Assembly: GCA_905480575.1 (NCBI GenBank)
Contig: CAJQQZ010000126.1
Span: 1 to 34,045 of the forward strand
Origin: an uncultured Alphaproteobacteria bacterium
GTDB taxonomy: Bacteria > Pseudomonadota > Alphaproteobacteria > UBA7985 > CAJQQZ01
Length of the DNA: 34,045 nucleotides
Reading direction: 5' to 3'
A program made the translations under genes and the position numbers. Under the pieces are notes generated by a model. That model did not search any database, was not told the DNA's origin, and worked only from the letters and a program-made list of their open reading frames with translations. This document shows, one piece after another, positions 24,020 through 32,068 of this stretch. Within the stretch, counting starts at the first letter, position 1, and each line of letters starts with the position of its first letter.

Positions 24020-24646
24020 ATGACCTGGGAAACATATTGGCTTTACTTGGCGCTCGTTGCCGCATTCTTTGCGACACCACCTGACACCAGCCAACTGCTG
24101 ATCATCACCAATTCGATCCAATATGGGGTGAAGCGTTCGGTCTTAACTATCTTCGGAGATCTAAGTGCCAACGTGCTGCAAATGACTGCGGCGGCCTTCG
24201 GGTTGGCCGCCATCATCGCAACGTCGGCGTCACTGTTTCAGGTTATCAAATGGGCCGGTGTGGCTTACCTTCTGTGGATCGGCATCCAGCTTTATCGCTC
24301 CTCCTCGAGGCAAGCAGAAGCTGGCAGCGGCAAGCAACGTTCAGATTTTTCTCTCTTCCGTCAAGGATTTATCACCTCTAGCGCCAACCCCTATGCCGTG
24401 GTTTTCTTCGCCGCGCTCTTCCCGCAGTTCATCGACCCTGCTCATGCGACCCTCCCTCAACTGGCGGTCCTAGGCGGCACCTACATCCTTGTTGATGGCA
24501 TCATCCTGTTGCTTTGGGGATGGTTTGCCGTTCACGCCGTACAACGCATCAAAGTCTTGACCTCTGGCTTGATCAACAAGGCTTGCGGGTTATTGATGAT
24601 CGGTGCCGCACTGCTCTTGGCGATCAAAGGTTTCGATAGAAGCTAG
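24020..24646 (+). CDS. LysE/RhtB family exporter
   Basis: A 208-residue permease with six predicted membrane segments and the LysE-family pattern: TPPDTSQLLIITNSIQYGVKRSVLTIFGDLSANVLQMTAAAFGLA, then IKWAGVAYLLWIGIQLYRSS and FITSSANPYAVVFFAALFPQFI. Members export amino acids or related metabolites. It is the last gene of the cytochrome operon, nine bases after the ICMT-like gene. What it has to do with cytochromes is not obvious. Confidence 0.86.
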   Translation: MTWETYWLYLALVAAFFATPPDTSQLLIITNSIQYGVKRSVLTIFGDLSANVLQMTAAAFGLAAIIATSASLFQVIKWAGVAYLLWIGIQLYRSSSRQAEAGSGKQRSDFSLFRQGFITSSANPYAVVFFAALFPQFIDPAHATLPQLAVLGGTYILVDGIILLLWGWFAVHAVQRIKVLTSGLINKACGLLMIGAALLLAIKGFDRS

Positions 24647-24709
24647 GTTCCAACAATTGGTCTGCTCAGTTCGCGAAAATTGGGCATCACAGTCAACCGC
24701 CACTGCAAC

Positions 24710-24727
24710 TACGGTTCGAGTACCGTA
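24710..24727 (+). terminator. Small hairpin after the cytochrome operon
   Basis: TACGGT (24710-24715) and ACCGTA (24722-24727) form a perfect six-base stem with a six-base loop, 64 bases after the LysE stop. No T run follows, so terminator activity is uncertain. It also stands just before the signal-peptide stub at 24748. Confidence 0.3.
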
Positions 24728-24747
24728 ACCGGTTCATTGGATCGCTC

Positions 24748-24809
24748 ATGCCGCGCCGCATTGTTTTTGCACTCTTCTTTCTCGCTATCTTTCTACAGGC
24801 CGGCGTGTG
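24748..24809 (+). pseudogene. Signal-peptide stub of a secreted or outer-membrane protein, cut by the IS110 element
   Basis: The ATG at 24748 opens MPRRIVFALFFLAIFLQAG, a typical cleavable signal peptide, and the frame meets the IS110 left end after about 20 codons. The C-terminal part of an outer-membrane protein in the same orientation follows the element. The simplest reading is that both are pieces of one gene, whose large middle part was lost. That the stub belongs to the same gene is inferred. Confidence 0.4.
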
Positions 24810-24819
24810 TGGATGCCCC

Positions 24820-25053
24820 ACTAAATGCAAGCAGTTTTTCAGACAAATTTGGCAATGTGATCAGGTGCTGACGTGTGTCCAGCCTCTTGATGCGGCTTGA
24901 CACCGCCGGCCCGTATGGAAATGCGAAGATCAGGACCAAGAACGCTTACGCGTACTACGACGTACTTGTCCGGCGACTGGTTCGCCCAATCTCATCTCTA
25001 TGATCGTTTGCCCTTACTTGTCCTCCGACCTACTCACATTACCAACCGCCACT
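24820..25053 (-). ncRNA. Candidate guide (bridge/seek) RNA region of the IS110 element
   Basis: IS110-family recombinases are known to use an RNA encoded in a non-coding end of the element to choose target and donor sites. In the IS1111 group it lies downstream of the transposase gene. Here the only long non-coding part is downstream of the transposase, so the RNA, if present, should be read from the minus strand in this interval. I see no decisive stem-loop pattern by eye; the call rests on position. Confidence 0.35.
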
Positions 25054-26076
25054 CTAGGAAGCGATTGGATCTCTATAACTGCCACCATGAGCCATGATTG
25101 CCCAGACAATTCGAGCCATTCGATTGGCCAAAGCAACAGCAACTAACATTCGTGGCTTGCGAACCAGCATTCCTGCCAACCAGCTGCCTTTTACAGGCTC
25201 CCGCCGAACAGCCCACCGGACAACCGCCATCGCACCCGTTATGAGTAACCTTCTCAGGTCTCGTTGACCCATGCGCGTTATGCGACCAAGCTTCTGTTTC
25301 CCTCCGGATGAGAATTGGCGTGGTGTTATCCCAATCCAGGCAGCAAAATCTCGTCCCTTTGAGAAGGTCTCGGGTGGCGGAGCGTAAGCAGTAATAGCCG
25401 CTGCTGTGATAGGGCCTATCCCTGGGATGGTCATCAGCCGTTTCTGTAAATCATCCTGTTTGGCTCCTGTCCTGATTTCAAGCTCTAGTTCTTTGATCAT
25501 GTCTTCGAGCTGTGCAATTTGGCCTAGAATCATTTCACAATAAAGCACGACAGCTGTTGGAAGATTGTTATCTTTCTCTTCAACAACTGCTTTCAGTTTG
25601 TCTACGTGAGAAATACCTTGCGGAGCGATGACGCCGTACTCCGATAAATGACCCCGCAAAGCATTGATCAATTGGGTCTTCTGGCGAACGAACAAATCGC
25701 GTGTTCGGAAGGCCATGCAAGCCGCTTGCTTATCCACTGTCTTCACGGCCACAAACCTCATGTTGGGCCTTGAAGCTGCTTCTGATATTGCTTCTGCATC
25801 AGCAGCGTCGTTCTTTTGCCGTTTTACAAAGGGCTTCACATAAGCTGGAGGAATTAACCTCACATCGTGACCAAATGTTGCAATCTCACGAGCCCAATAA
25901 TGAGCACTGGAACAAGCCTCCATTGCGACCAGGCATGGCGGCTGTGAAGAAAAGAACTTATGCATCCTTGAGCGAGTGATCTTCTTATTGAACTGACGCT
26001 CACCTTGTGCGGTAGCTCCATGAACCTGGAACACGTTTTTGGCCAAATCTAATCCGATTATGCTAACTTCTGACAT
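25054..26076 (-). CDS. IS110-family transposase (DEDD recombinase)
   Basis: A 340-residue recombinase. The RuvC-like DEDD residues can be placed at Asp10 (IIGLDLAKN), Glu53 (AMEACSSAHYW), Asp90 and Asp93 (KNDAADAEAI). The C-terminal half has PGIGPITAAAI and the ITPRQFSSGGKQKLGRITRMGQRDLRRLL block that carries the serine used by the family. The frame is intact, so the enzyme may be active. A perfect 9-base inverted repeat lies in the short upstream region. Confidence 0.93.
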   Translation of the reverse strand: MSEVSIIGLDLAKNVFQVHGATAQGERQFNKKITRSRMHKFFSSQPPCLVAMEACSSAHYWAREIATFGHDVRLIPPAYVKPFVKRQKNDAADAEAISEAASRPNMRFVAVKTVDKQAACMAFRTRDLFVRQKTQLINALRGHLSEYGVIAPQGISHVDKLKAVVEEKDNNLPTAVVLYCEMILGQIAQLEDMIKELELEIRTGAKQDDLQKRLMTIPGIGPITAAAITAYAPPPETFSKGRDFAAWIGITPRQFSSGGKQKLGRITRMGQRDLRRLLITGAMAVVRWAVRREPVKGSWLAGMLVRKPRMLVAVALANRMARIVWAIMAHGGSYRDPIAS

Positions 26077-26091
26077 GGACGTTCCTTTTTG

Positions 26092-26113
26092 ATAATGGTG
26101 ATCACACCATTAT
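26092..26113. promoter_or_regulatory. Perfect inverted repeat upstream of the IS110 transposase
   Basis: ATAATGGTG (26092-26100) and CACCATTAT (26105-26113) are separated by four bases. It lies 15 bases upstream of the transposase start on the minus strand, inside the 68-base leader, where it could form a hairpin in the transcript or bind the transposase or a repressor. Confidence 0.5.
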
Positions 26114-26144
26114 TGGCACAAAGATGCCGATAAAGGGGCGTCCA

Positions 26145-26994
26145 CCCCATCGCTTACGGTGTAACCTATACTCCGAATGATCGGTGGACCATGGGATTGT
26201 CGGGTGAATACGGCGATGTTTCCGACGGTGTTGGCGGTCCATCATTAGAGCGTGTTGCAGTAACTGGTGAAGTTGGTTACGGCGTTCCAGGCATGTCAGC
26301 TGGTGCTGCTTTAGAAGCTAGATTTGAAGAAGATTCACTAGGTAATACAAGAGACACCTACCTGGCTCGCGGTACACTTTCTTACAAGATGAACCCAGAC
26401 TGGCGTTTGCAGGCGAAGATCAACGCTGCTTTCTCTGAGTCGTCGATTACGACTTCTTTTGAAAATGCGGAGTTCATTGAAGCCTCGCTTGGCTTTGCTT
26501 ACCGCCCTGTAAAAAATGACAAGCTCAATGCATTGGTCAAGTACACAGGCCATTACGATTTGCCAACCAGCGTTGCGACAAACGCCACATCGGGTGCTGC
26601 TGCAAACTACAAACAGCGTAGTCACATTTTCTCAGGTGATGTTATTTATGACATCAACGAGTTCGTGTCCGTCGGTGCAAAATATGGTCTGAAGATCGGT
26701 GAAAGAACGACATCACGCAGCACGAACGACTTCTATAAATCCACTGTTCATCTCGGTGTATTGAGAGCCGATATGCACATTGTGAAAAACTGGGATGCTC
26801 TTGTTGAAGCACGGATGCTTTATGAACAAGAGAGTGACACCGTACGCTACGGTGCTTTAGCAGCGATCTACCGCCACTTCGGTGACAATTTCAAAGTTGG
26901 TGTTGGGTACAACTTTGCAAGTTTCACGGATGATCTCACCAACACAGATGCAGATGCTCATGGCTTCTTCATCAATGCGATCAGCAAGTTCTAA
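26145..26994 (+). pseudogene. C-terminal fragment of a large outer-membrane beta-barrel protein, 5' truncated by IS110
   Basis: The frame continues without a stop from the IS end through HPIAYGVTYTPNDRW into MGLSGEYGD (ATG at 26191) and on to the end. The last residues, FKVGVGYNFASFTDDLTNTDADAHGFFINAISKF, and the internal ADMHIVKNWDALVEARMLYEQESD and AAIYRHFGDN match the barrel that ends very large outer-membrane proteins in marine proteobacteria, where the terminal phenylalanine is the BAM signal. Signal peptide and N-terminal domains are missing. A shortened 267-residue product could be made from 26191, but it would lack export. Confidence 0.75.
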
Positions 26995-26997
26995 GCT

Positions 26998-28569
26998 TTA
27001 TTGCAATTCGGTAGGTTTTGTTTGCGGGAGAGGGGGAAACCACTTTCCCGCTATTCTTTTGTAGACCTGTTTCAACAATCTGTCTTTCCATCTACTGTCT
27101 GACGCTTCATCCACAAAAAAGACATTGGGTTTGAAAACCTCTGGCTTTTTGTTGAGTTTCTCAATGTTGCAGTTCCAAGCAACTTGCAGCTTGAGCCCGC
27201 TGTGGGGCAGGGCGTAAGCATGGTGTGGTGAGGAACAATTGCGGTTGGGTGCTCCACCAGCAATGTCACCATAGAACGTTACTTTGCGTTTCAATCTTAA
27301 CTGAGCGGCTAACATGCTGGCAGCAGAATAGGTGCCACCGTCGATCAAGACGTGGAGCTCTCCATTGTAGGCCTTTTTCCCCCAAGCTTGTGATCTCGCA
27401 AGTGCGTAGAGACCTTTAGGAAAGGCCCTTTTTCTTCCTCGGAAACGTTTTATTCTTCGAATGAAACTGTTTGCATCTTCCAATAGTTCCTTTTTGTCTT
27501 TGGAAATTTTCCGGTTAGAAAGGACAGGTGCAAGCGAAGCCAGTTTTTGGTTAGGCACATGAAAATAGTGCGGAAAATGATGCCGAGAATTGAGCAAGTA
27601 AGCGAGCATTAGGGATGCATTCGCGACCCAACCGCCACCGTTGCCGCGCAAATCAAGTATGAGGTGCTTGGCCTTCTTTTCGCGAATGTCTTTGAAAACA
27701 CGATCAATGCTTCGGGCAAATCGTTCTTTTCCAACTAAAAAAGATCGGAGCTTTATGTAGTAGGTTTCCTCATTCTGTTTCCATCGGGTTTTGATGAAGC
27801 TGCGGAGCGAGTCGGATGGTGAGTAAATCGAACTCATAGCGTTCAGCGGATAACTTTCAACGTCGACACTTGTTGTTTCACCCATTTGGTTCACCGTGTT
27901 TACCGAAAAATTCACGCTCTCTCCAAAAGCCCTTTGGTAAAGCACTGGGAAGTTTTGATTGATGCGGTGGAGGGTAGCGCTGACGTTTTTACCATCCTGG
28001 CAGCTGTAGTCCGCTAGAGCTTCAATTATCTCAGGCACGGTTCGGTCGTTGATTTCGAGGATTTTGGTTCCTGCAGCAATCATTGGATGTGTGCGATTTA
28101 AGACAGCAAAATCTTCATGGAAAGTAAGGAGAAGAGGTAGCGCCTTTTTATTGTAGTCAAAGTACTGGCGCCTAATTTCAAGCGGGGCGGAGAGACAGGT
28201 GTGGCTGTCTTTCACCTGAGCTACGAGTGGAAAGGCAAGATCGAAAAATGCCTGTCTGGAAAGAGGCTGGGTTTGGCTTTTTCTCACTTGGGCGAAGGCG
28301 TTTTTGACATCCGCCGTAGGTTTATAGAAACCGAAATTTGGATGCTGCTGTTCGAGTAAATTTTCAATGAGAAGAAGCTCTTCTTTGATTTGCTCGACGG
28401 TTAGTAAGTCTTTGTTTTCGCTCTCTTTAGACCAGGCGTGAGAGTTGCAAATTAGGAGGAAAGGGCTGGCCAAAACTAGAGTTTTTGCATTGCGCAAAAC
28501 TAATTTTGGCTGTCTCCTTGCGACTCCTTTTTTGGGCATGACAAGACATAAGAGCTGGCTAAAATTCAA
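26998..28569 (-). CDS. Secreted S41 peptidase-like protein
   Basis: Up to 523 residues, with an N-terminal signal or anchor segment (LVLASPFLLICNSHAWS). The S41 fold is suggested by KHLILDLRGNGGGWVANASLML (about residues 305-326) and LHVLIDGGTYSAASMLAAQLRLKRKVTFYGDIAGGAPN, in which the serine of TYSAAS is the expected nucleophile. The lysine of CtpA-type enzymes is not evident, because the usual TFGK segment reads TFYGD, so tricorn-type or degenerate catalysis is possible. The frame opens with a TTG at 28569; an ATG at 28539 or a TTG near 28494 (with AAGGAGA upstream) are alternative starts. It converges on the barrel fragment. Confidence 0.72.
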   Translation of the reverse strand: MNFSQLLCLVMPKKGVARRQPKLVLRNAKTLVLASPFLLICNSHAWSKESENKDLLTVEQIKEELLLIENLLEQQHPNFGFYKPTADVKNAFAQVRKSQTQPLSRQAFFDLAFPLVAQVKDSHTCLSAPLEIRRQYFDYNKKALPLLLTFHEDFAVLNRTHPMIAAGTKILEINDRTVPEIIEALADYSCQDGKNVSATLHRINQNFPVLYQRAFGESVNFSVNTVNQMGETTSVDVESYPLNAMSSIYSPSDSLRSFIKTRWKQNEETYYIKLRSFLVGKERFARSIDRVFKDIREKKAKHLILDLRGNGGGWVANASLMLAYLLNSRHHFPHYFHVPNQKLASLAPVLSNRKISKDKKELLEDANSFIRRIKRFRGRKRAFPKGLYALARSQAWGKKAYNGELHVLIDGGTYSAASMLAAQLRLKRKVTFYGDIAGGAPNRNCSSPHHAYALPHSGLKLQVAWNCNIEKLNKKPEVFKPNVFFVDEASDSRWKDRLLKQVYKRIAGKWFPPLPQTKPTELQ

Positions 28570-28601
28570 AGGATAAACACCTTAACGGAAAGAAAAACAG
28601 A

Positions 28602-28763
28602 ATGAAAATTTTGGCTTCGACTTTATCTCTTGCACTGCTCTCCCTTTCACTTTTAGCCCCGGCTCAAGCGAGTGATTCCAATTCGACAGACCTGGCTTCC
28701 ATGCACAAGGCGTCGACCATTGGACCTCATACCATAACGTTCGACGGAGTAAGACGTCCATAG
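28602..28763 (+). pseudogene. Short secreted-protein remnant
   Basis: A 53-codon frame from the ATG at 28602 with a clear signal peptide (MKILASTLSLALLSLSLLAPAQA) followed by about thirty residues ending TIGPHTITFDGVRRP. The last part looks like the first beta strand of an alpha/beta hydrolase, but nothing follows; the frame stops at 28761 and the permease gene ends 15 bases later. It may be the 5' end of a deleted gene or a genuine short secreted peptide. It is divergent from the S41 gene. Confidence 0.4.
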
Positions 28764-28777
28764 CCTAATCGACCTGT

Positions 28778-30544
28778 TTAGAGGGGCCAGACCAGGGCAA
28801 TCAAAGGAACGGTAAGAGCAACGATGACGACTTCCAACGGAAGCCCCAATCGCCAATAGTCACCAAACCTATAACCCCCTGGCCCCATAACCAACAGATT
28901 GTTTTGATGACCGATTGGCGTGAGGAACGCACAAGAGGCACCCACGGCAACGGCCATCAAGAACGGATCCGGATGGACGCCGATCTGTTGCGCAACTGTC
29001 GCAGCGATGGGTGCCATAACGACAGCGGTGGCGGCGTTGTTCATCATATCCGACAGAGTCATGGTCACCACCATGATCAGTGTTAACAGCAGGAGTGGTG
29101 GCACAGTGTCGGCCAAACCAGCAACGCCGTTCGCGATCAGGGTCGTACCCCCTGTACTTTGCAGAGCGTTACCGATGGGTATCATGGCGGCCAACAAAAT
29201 GATGACTGGCCAGTCGATTGCCTGGTAAACTTCCCGGGCAACGATCTGCTTGGACAGAATCATCAGCGCCAGCGCAGCGGCGAAAGAGATATGGACAGGA
29301 GCGAGACCTGTGGCTGTTGCTAAGATAGCGCCCGCGAATAAGATGATTGGTAAGAAATTGATCTTCCTTTCTGGCAGTAAATCAATCTCTCGCTGCCCGA
29401 TTGGCAGGAGACCCAGTTCCTGCATGGTTTCGGGCAGGTTCTCTGTTTCACCCTGCAGCAACACAACATCACCGGCTTTTAGCCTGAGATGCGCAATGCG
29501 CTCTCTAAATGCCTGCCCTTCGCGCGCGACTGCTAGCAAGTTGGTGTTGTACCGACGACGCAGGAATAGGCTCTTAGGGCTGCGGCCATCAGATTTCGAG
29601 CCAGGAGCAACCACGGCCTCGACTGTTATTAGATCGTCGTCTTTCAGGTGTTCTTCCACGAAATCTTGCGCTGCGAGTTGCAAGCCTTCTTTTTCCATGA
29701 AGGACTTAAGTGCTTCTGGGCCGGTACGTACGATGAGTAAATCACCGGGCTCGAGTGCTACAAATCTAAGGTTACCCAGCAAACGGCGACCTCCGCGGAT
29801 CAAACCGGCGATGAGAACGTCTTTGCCACAATCTTCTTCCATCTTGTGAAAGGCACGGCCGATGGCAGGAGAGTTTTCTTGGACTTCCAGCTCGACGATG
29901 TAGTCCTTAATTTCAAAGAACTTATCGCTGCCGCCCTTCTTGTCTGCGCTTTTGGGTAAGAGGAAATGCCCAACGAGCCAAATGAAAATCAATCCAACAA
30001 CAGCTGCGGCTGCGCCAACAGGTGAGAAGTCAAACAGGCCGAAGGGCTCACCGCTAAGCTCGGCACGATAACTTGCCACCACGATGTTGGGCGGTGTGCC
30101 GATCAATGTCGCCAAACCACCCAGAATTGTGCCGAAGGAAAGAGGCATCAATATTCGCGCAGGATTGGGGCTCATTTGTAAACACAGCGGCATCAACAAG
30201 GCCAATGCGCCAACATTATTCATGAATGCGGAAAGCACAGCGCCCAATGAGGTGATAGCAATCATAAAGAGTAGTGGGCGGTCCGACACAGATGCGATTG
30301 GGGCTGCTAGCCTGTCAATGACACCAGAGTTTTGGAGGGTTCTAGAGATCACAAGAACCAAGGCGACGGTCACAACAGCGGGATGGCCAAATCCAGAGAA
30401 GGCTAGGTCAGTGCCCACGAGACCTGAGATGACCGCGATCACAAGCGCTGTGAAGGCCACTAGATCGTAGCGGATCTTCCCCCATATGAAGAAAATCATC
30501 GCCAGTACCAACAGGCCGAAAATCAAGCTTTGATCGAGCGTCAT
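28778..30544 (-). CDS. SLC13-family permease with TrkA_C (RCK_C) domains
   Basis: A 588-residue carrier of the DASS/SLC13 type. N- and C-terminal membrane halves (about residues 1-195 and 410-588) have the paired hairpin motifs AFMNNVGALALLMPL, LIGTPPNIVVA, DMMNNAATAVVMAPI and TPIGHQNNLLVMGPGGY. Between them are two TrkA_C regulatory domains (about 215-300 and 320-400, e.g. EVQENSPAIGRAF and LEPGDLLIVRTGP). Relatives move sulfate or dicarboxylates. GGAGG precedes the ATG. It is divergent from tag over 109 bases. Confidence 0.88.
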   Translation of the reverse strand: MTLDQSLIFGLLVLAMIFFIWGKIRYDLVAFTALVIAVISGLVGTDLAFSGFGHPAVVTVALVLVISRTLQNSGVIDRLAAPIASVSDRPLLFMIAITSLGAVLSAFMNNVGALALLMPLCLQMSPNPARILMPLSFGTILGGLATLIGTPPNIVVASYRAELSGEPFGLFDFSPVGAAAAVVGLIFIWLVGHFLLPKSADKKGGSDKFFEIKDYIVELEVQENSPAIGRAFHKMEEDCGKDVLIAGLIRGGRRLLGNLRFVALEPGDLLIVRTGPEALKSFMEKEGLQLAAQDFVEEHLKDDDLITVEAVVAPGSKSDGRSPKSLFLRRRYNTNLLAVAREGQAFRERIAHLRLKAGDVVLLQGETENLPETMQELGLLPIGQREIDLLPERKINFLPIILFAGAILATATGLAPVHISFAAALALMILSKQIVAREVYQAIDWPVIILLAAMIPIGNALQSTGGTTLIANGVAGLADTVPPLLLLTLIMVVTMTLSDMMNNAATAVVMAPIAATVAQQIGVHPDPFLMAVAVGASCAFLTPIGHQNNLLVMGPGGYRFGDYWRLGLPLEVVIVALTVPLIALVWPL

Positions 30545-30653
30545 GGAACCTCCGTTTCAATTGGTTGCAGTTTATTCTTTCTAGAGTCGAATGAGAAGTC
30601 TTGACTTTAGTAGCTGAGCGACGAATTCTCCCTAAAGCACAAGGGAGAACTCT

Positions 30654-31280
30654 ATGACGGCTATGATTGGATCAGATGGTAAGAGCCGCTGTTGGTGGCA
30701 AGGAGGTGACGACCTCTACCAACATTACCATGATCAAGAATGGGGGCGGCCCGTCACCGATGATGTCAGGTTGTTTGAGAAAATTTGTTTGGAGGGTTTT
30801 CAAGCAGGCTTGAGCTGGTTGACCATTCTAAAGAAACGAGAGAACTTCCGCGCTGCCTTCGATGGTTTCGATTTTCACATGGTCGCCCTCTACGGCGATG
30901 AAAAGGTTGAGGAGTTGGTGATGAATGCGGGCATCATTCGACATCGTGGCAAGATTACTTCAACGATTAACAACGCGAAAAAGGCGATAGAACTGCAAAA
31001 AGAGTTTGGGGCTTTGTCGAACTATTTTTGGTCCTTTGAACCAAAAGCAGAGAACAGGCCGGATAAGTTTGATCAGGAAACTTTGGGGCCAATCGCGATC
31101 ACTGAGGAATCTAAAAAACTCAGCAAGGATTTGAAGAAGCGTGGTTGGTCTTTCGTAGGGCCAACAACCGTCTACGCCTTTATGCAGGCCATGGGTATGG
31201 TTAATGACCATATTGAGGGGTGTTTCCGTAGGCCAGAAGTAGAGGCACTGCGGGACCAGTTGCAACGTCCCGAGGTCTGA
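30654..31280 (+). CDS. tag: DNA-3-methyladenine glycosylase I
   Basis: A 208-residue DNA repair glycosylase that excises 3-methyladenine. The start CWWQGGDDLYQHYHDQEWGRPVTDDVRLFEKICLEGFQAGLSWLTILKKRENFR is diagnostic of Tag, including the Cys and His zinc ligands; the other ligands lie in the MVNDHIEGCFR segment near the C-terminus. The FVGPTTVYAFMQAMGMVNDH block is also typical. AGGGAG precedes the ATG at 30654. It heads a tight three-gene operon with a methyltransferase and a GST. Confidence 0.95.
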   Translation: MTAMIGSDGKSRCWWQGGDDLYQHYHDQEWGRPVTDDVRLFEKICLEGFQAGLSWLTILKKRENFRAAFDGFDFHMVALYGDEKVEELVMNAGIIRHRGKITSTINNAKKAIELQKEFGALSNYFWSFEPKAENRPDKFDQETLGPIAITEESKKLSKDLKKRGWSFVGPTTVYAFMQAMGMVNDHIEGCFRRPEVEALRDQLQRPEV

Positions 31281-31286
31281 CGACAA

Positions 31287-32060
31287 ATGACGAAATACAC
31301 ATCAGACTATCTACGCGTTTCGCAAACAGCCTTCGGCCAAGGGGCACTGTCACCAGGTGGCCCGCAAGAGCTGAGTGAGATACTACAGGGCCTTGATCTA
31401 ACTGGGAAACGTGTTCTGGATATAGGCTGTGGTTTGGGTGGCTTTACTTGTTTGTTGTCAAAGAATTTTGGTGCCGCTTATGTCGAAGGGCATGATGTTG
31501 TGCCATTGCTCGTCGAAGAAGCACAAAGGTTGGTTAAATCACACGGTTTGGCAGCTGAAGTTAGTTGCAAGCTGGTCGCTGCTGACGGCAACATTGCAGC
31601 ACTAGACGATAGTTTTGATGTCGTGTTCAGCAAAGATTCCATCATTCACATTCCAAACAAAGCACATTTCTACAGGGAAATCAGAAGAGTGCTAAAAGCA
31701 GAAGGATTGTTTGTTGCCAGCGATTGGTTACGATCTGATGAACCGGAAAGTGAAGCTATGATTAAATGGCGCAAAGGCTCGGGGCAGCCGGAACCGATGG
31801 TCAGCCAAACGGAAGCGAAAACATTCTTGAGCCAAGCTGGATTTGAGCAAATCGAATTGAGAGATAGAAATCCGTGGTACGCTGACTTCATTCCCCAAGA
31901 GATAGCAGCTGTCAAACGCGCTTTAGAAAATGAACAAATGAGTTCAGAGGTTCGAGAACTCTTCGAAGACCGCTTATCATCGACACTGCTTAAGCTAGAT
32001 TTAGTTAAGGCTGGTGAACATCGTCCAACACATTTGAGGGCATTTAAACCCAACACTTAG
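31287..32060 (+). CDS. Class I SAM-dependent methyltransferase
   Basis: A 257-residue methyltransferase. Motif I is VLDIGCGLGGFTCLL (about residues 43-57), the acidic end of strand 2 is VEGHDVVP, and the FDVVFSKDSIIHIPNKAHFYREIRRVLKAEGLFVASDW stretch is typical of small-molecule N-methyltransferases such as those acting on phosphoethanolamine or glycine. The acceptor is not known. It starts six bases after tag and ends eight bases before the GST, so all three are cotranscribed. Confidence 0.85.
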   Translation: MTKYTSDYLRVSQTAFGQGALSPGGPQELSEILQGLDLTGKRVLDIGCGLGGFTCLLSKNFGAAYVEGHDVVPLLVEEAQRLVKSHGLAAEVSCKLVAADGNIAALDDSFDVVFSKDSIIHIPNKAHFYREIRRVLKAEGLFVASDWLRSDEPESEAMIKWRKGSGQPEPMVSQTEAKTFLSQAGFEQIELRDRNPWYADFIPQEIAAVKRALENEQMSSEVRELFEDRLSSTLLKLDLVKAGEHRPTHLRAFKPNT

Positions 32061-32068
32061 GAGGCTCC

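Larger units (their letters stand above)
24810..26144 (-). mobile_element. IS110-family insertion sequence, about 1.3 kb
   Basis: The element carries one transposase on the minus strand. Its ends share TGGATGCCCC at 24810-24819 and GGGGCGTCCA at 26135-26144, an inverted repeat matching at nine of ten positions. The total of about 1335 bp suits the family. The transposase has a long non-coding stretch downstream (24810-25053, about 244 bases) and a short one upstream (26077-26144, 68 bases). The exact ends are my estimate. No direct repeats were found, as expected for this family. Confidence 0.75.

Noticed and set aside
24705-24735. tRNA T-arm-like GGTTCGAG sequence before the IS110 element
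   Set aside because: The pairing that forms is a six-base hairpin with a six-base loop, not a T-arm, and no acceptor, D or anticodon arm can be drawn upstream.
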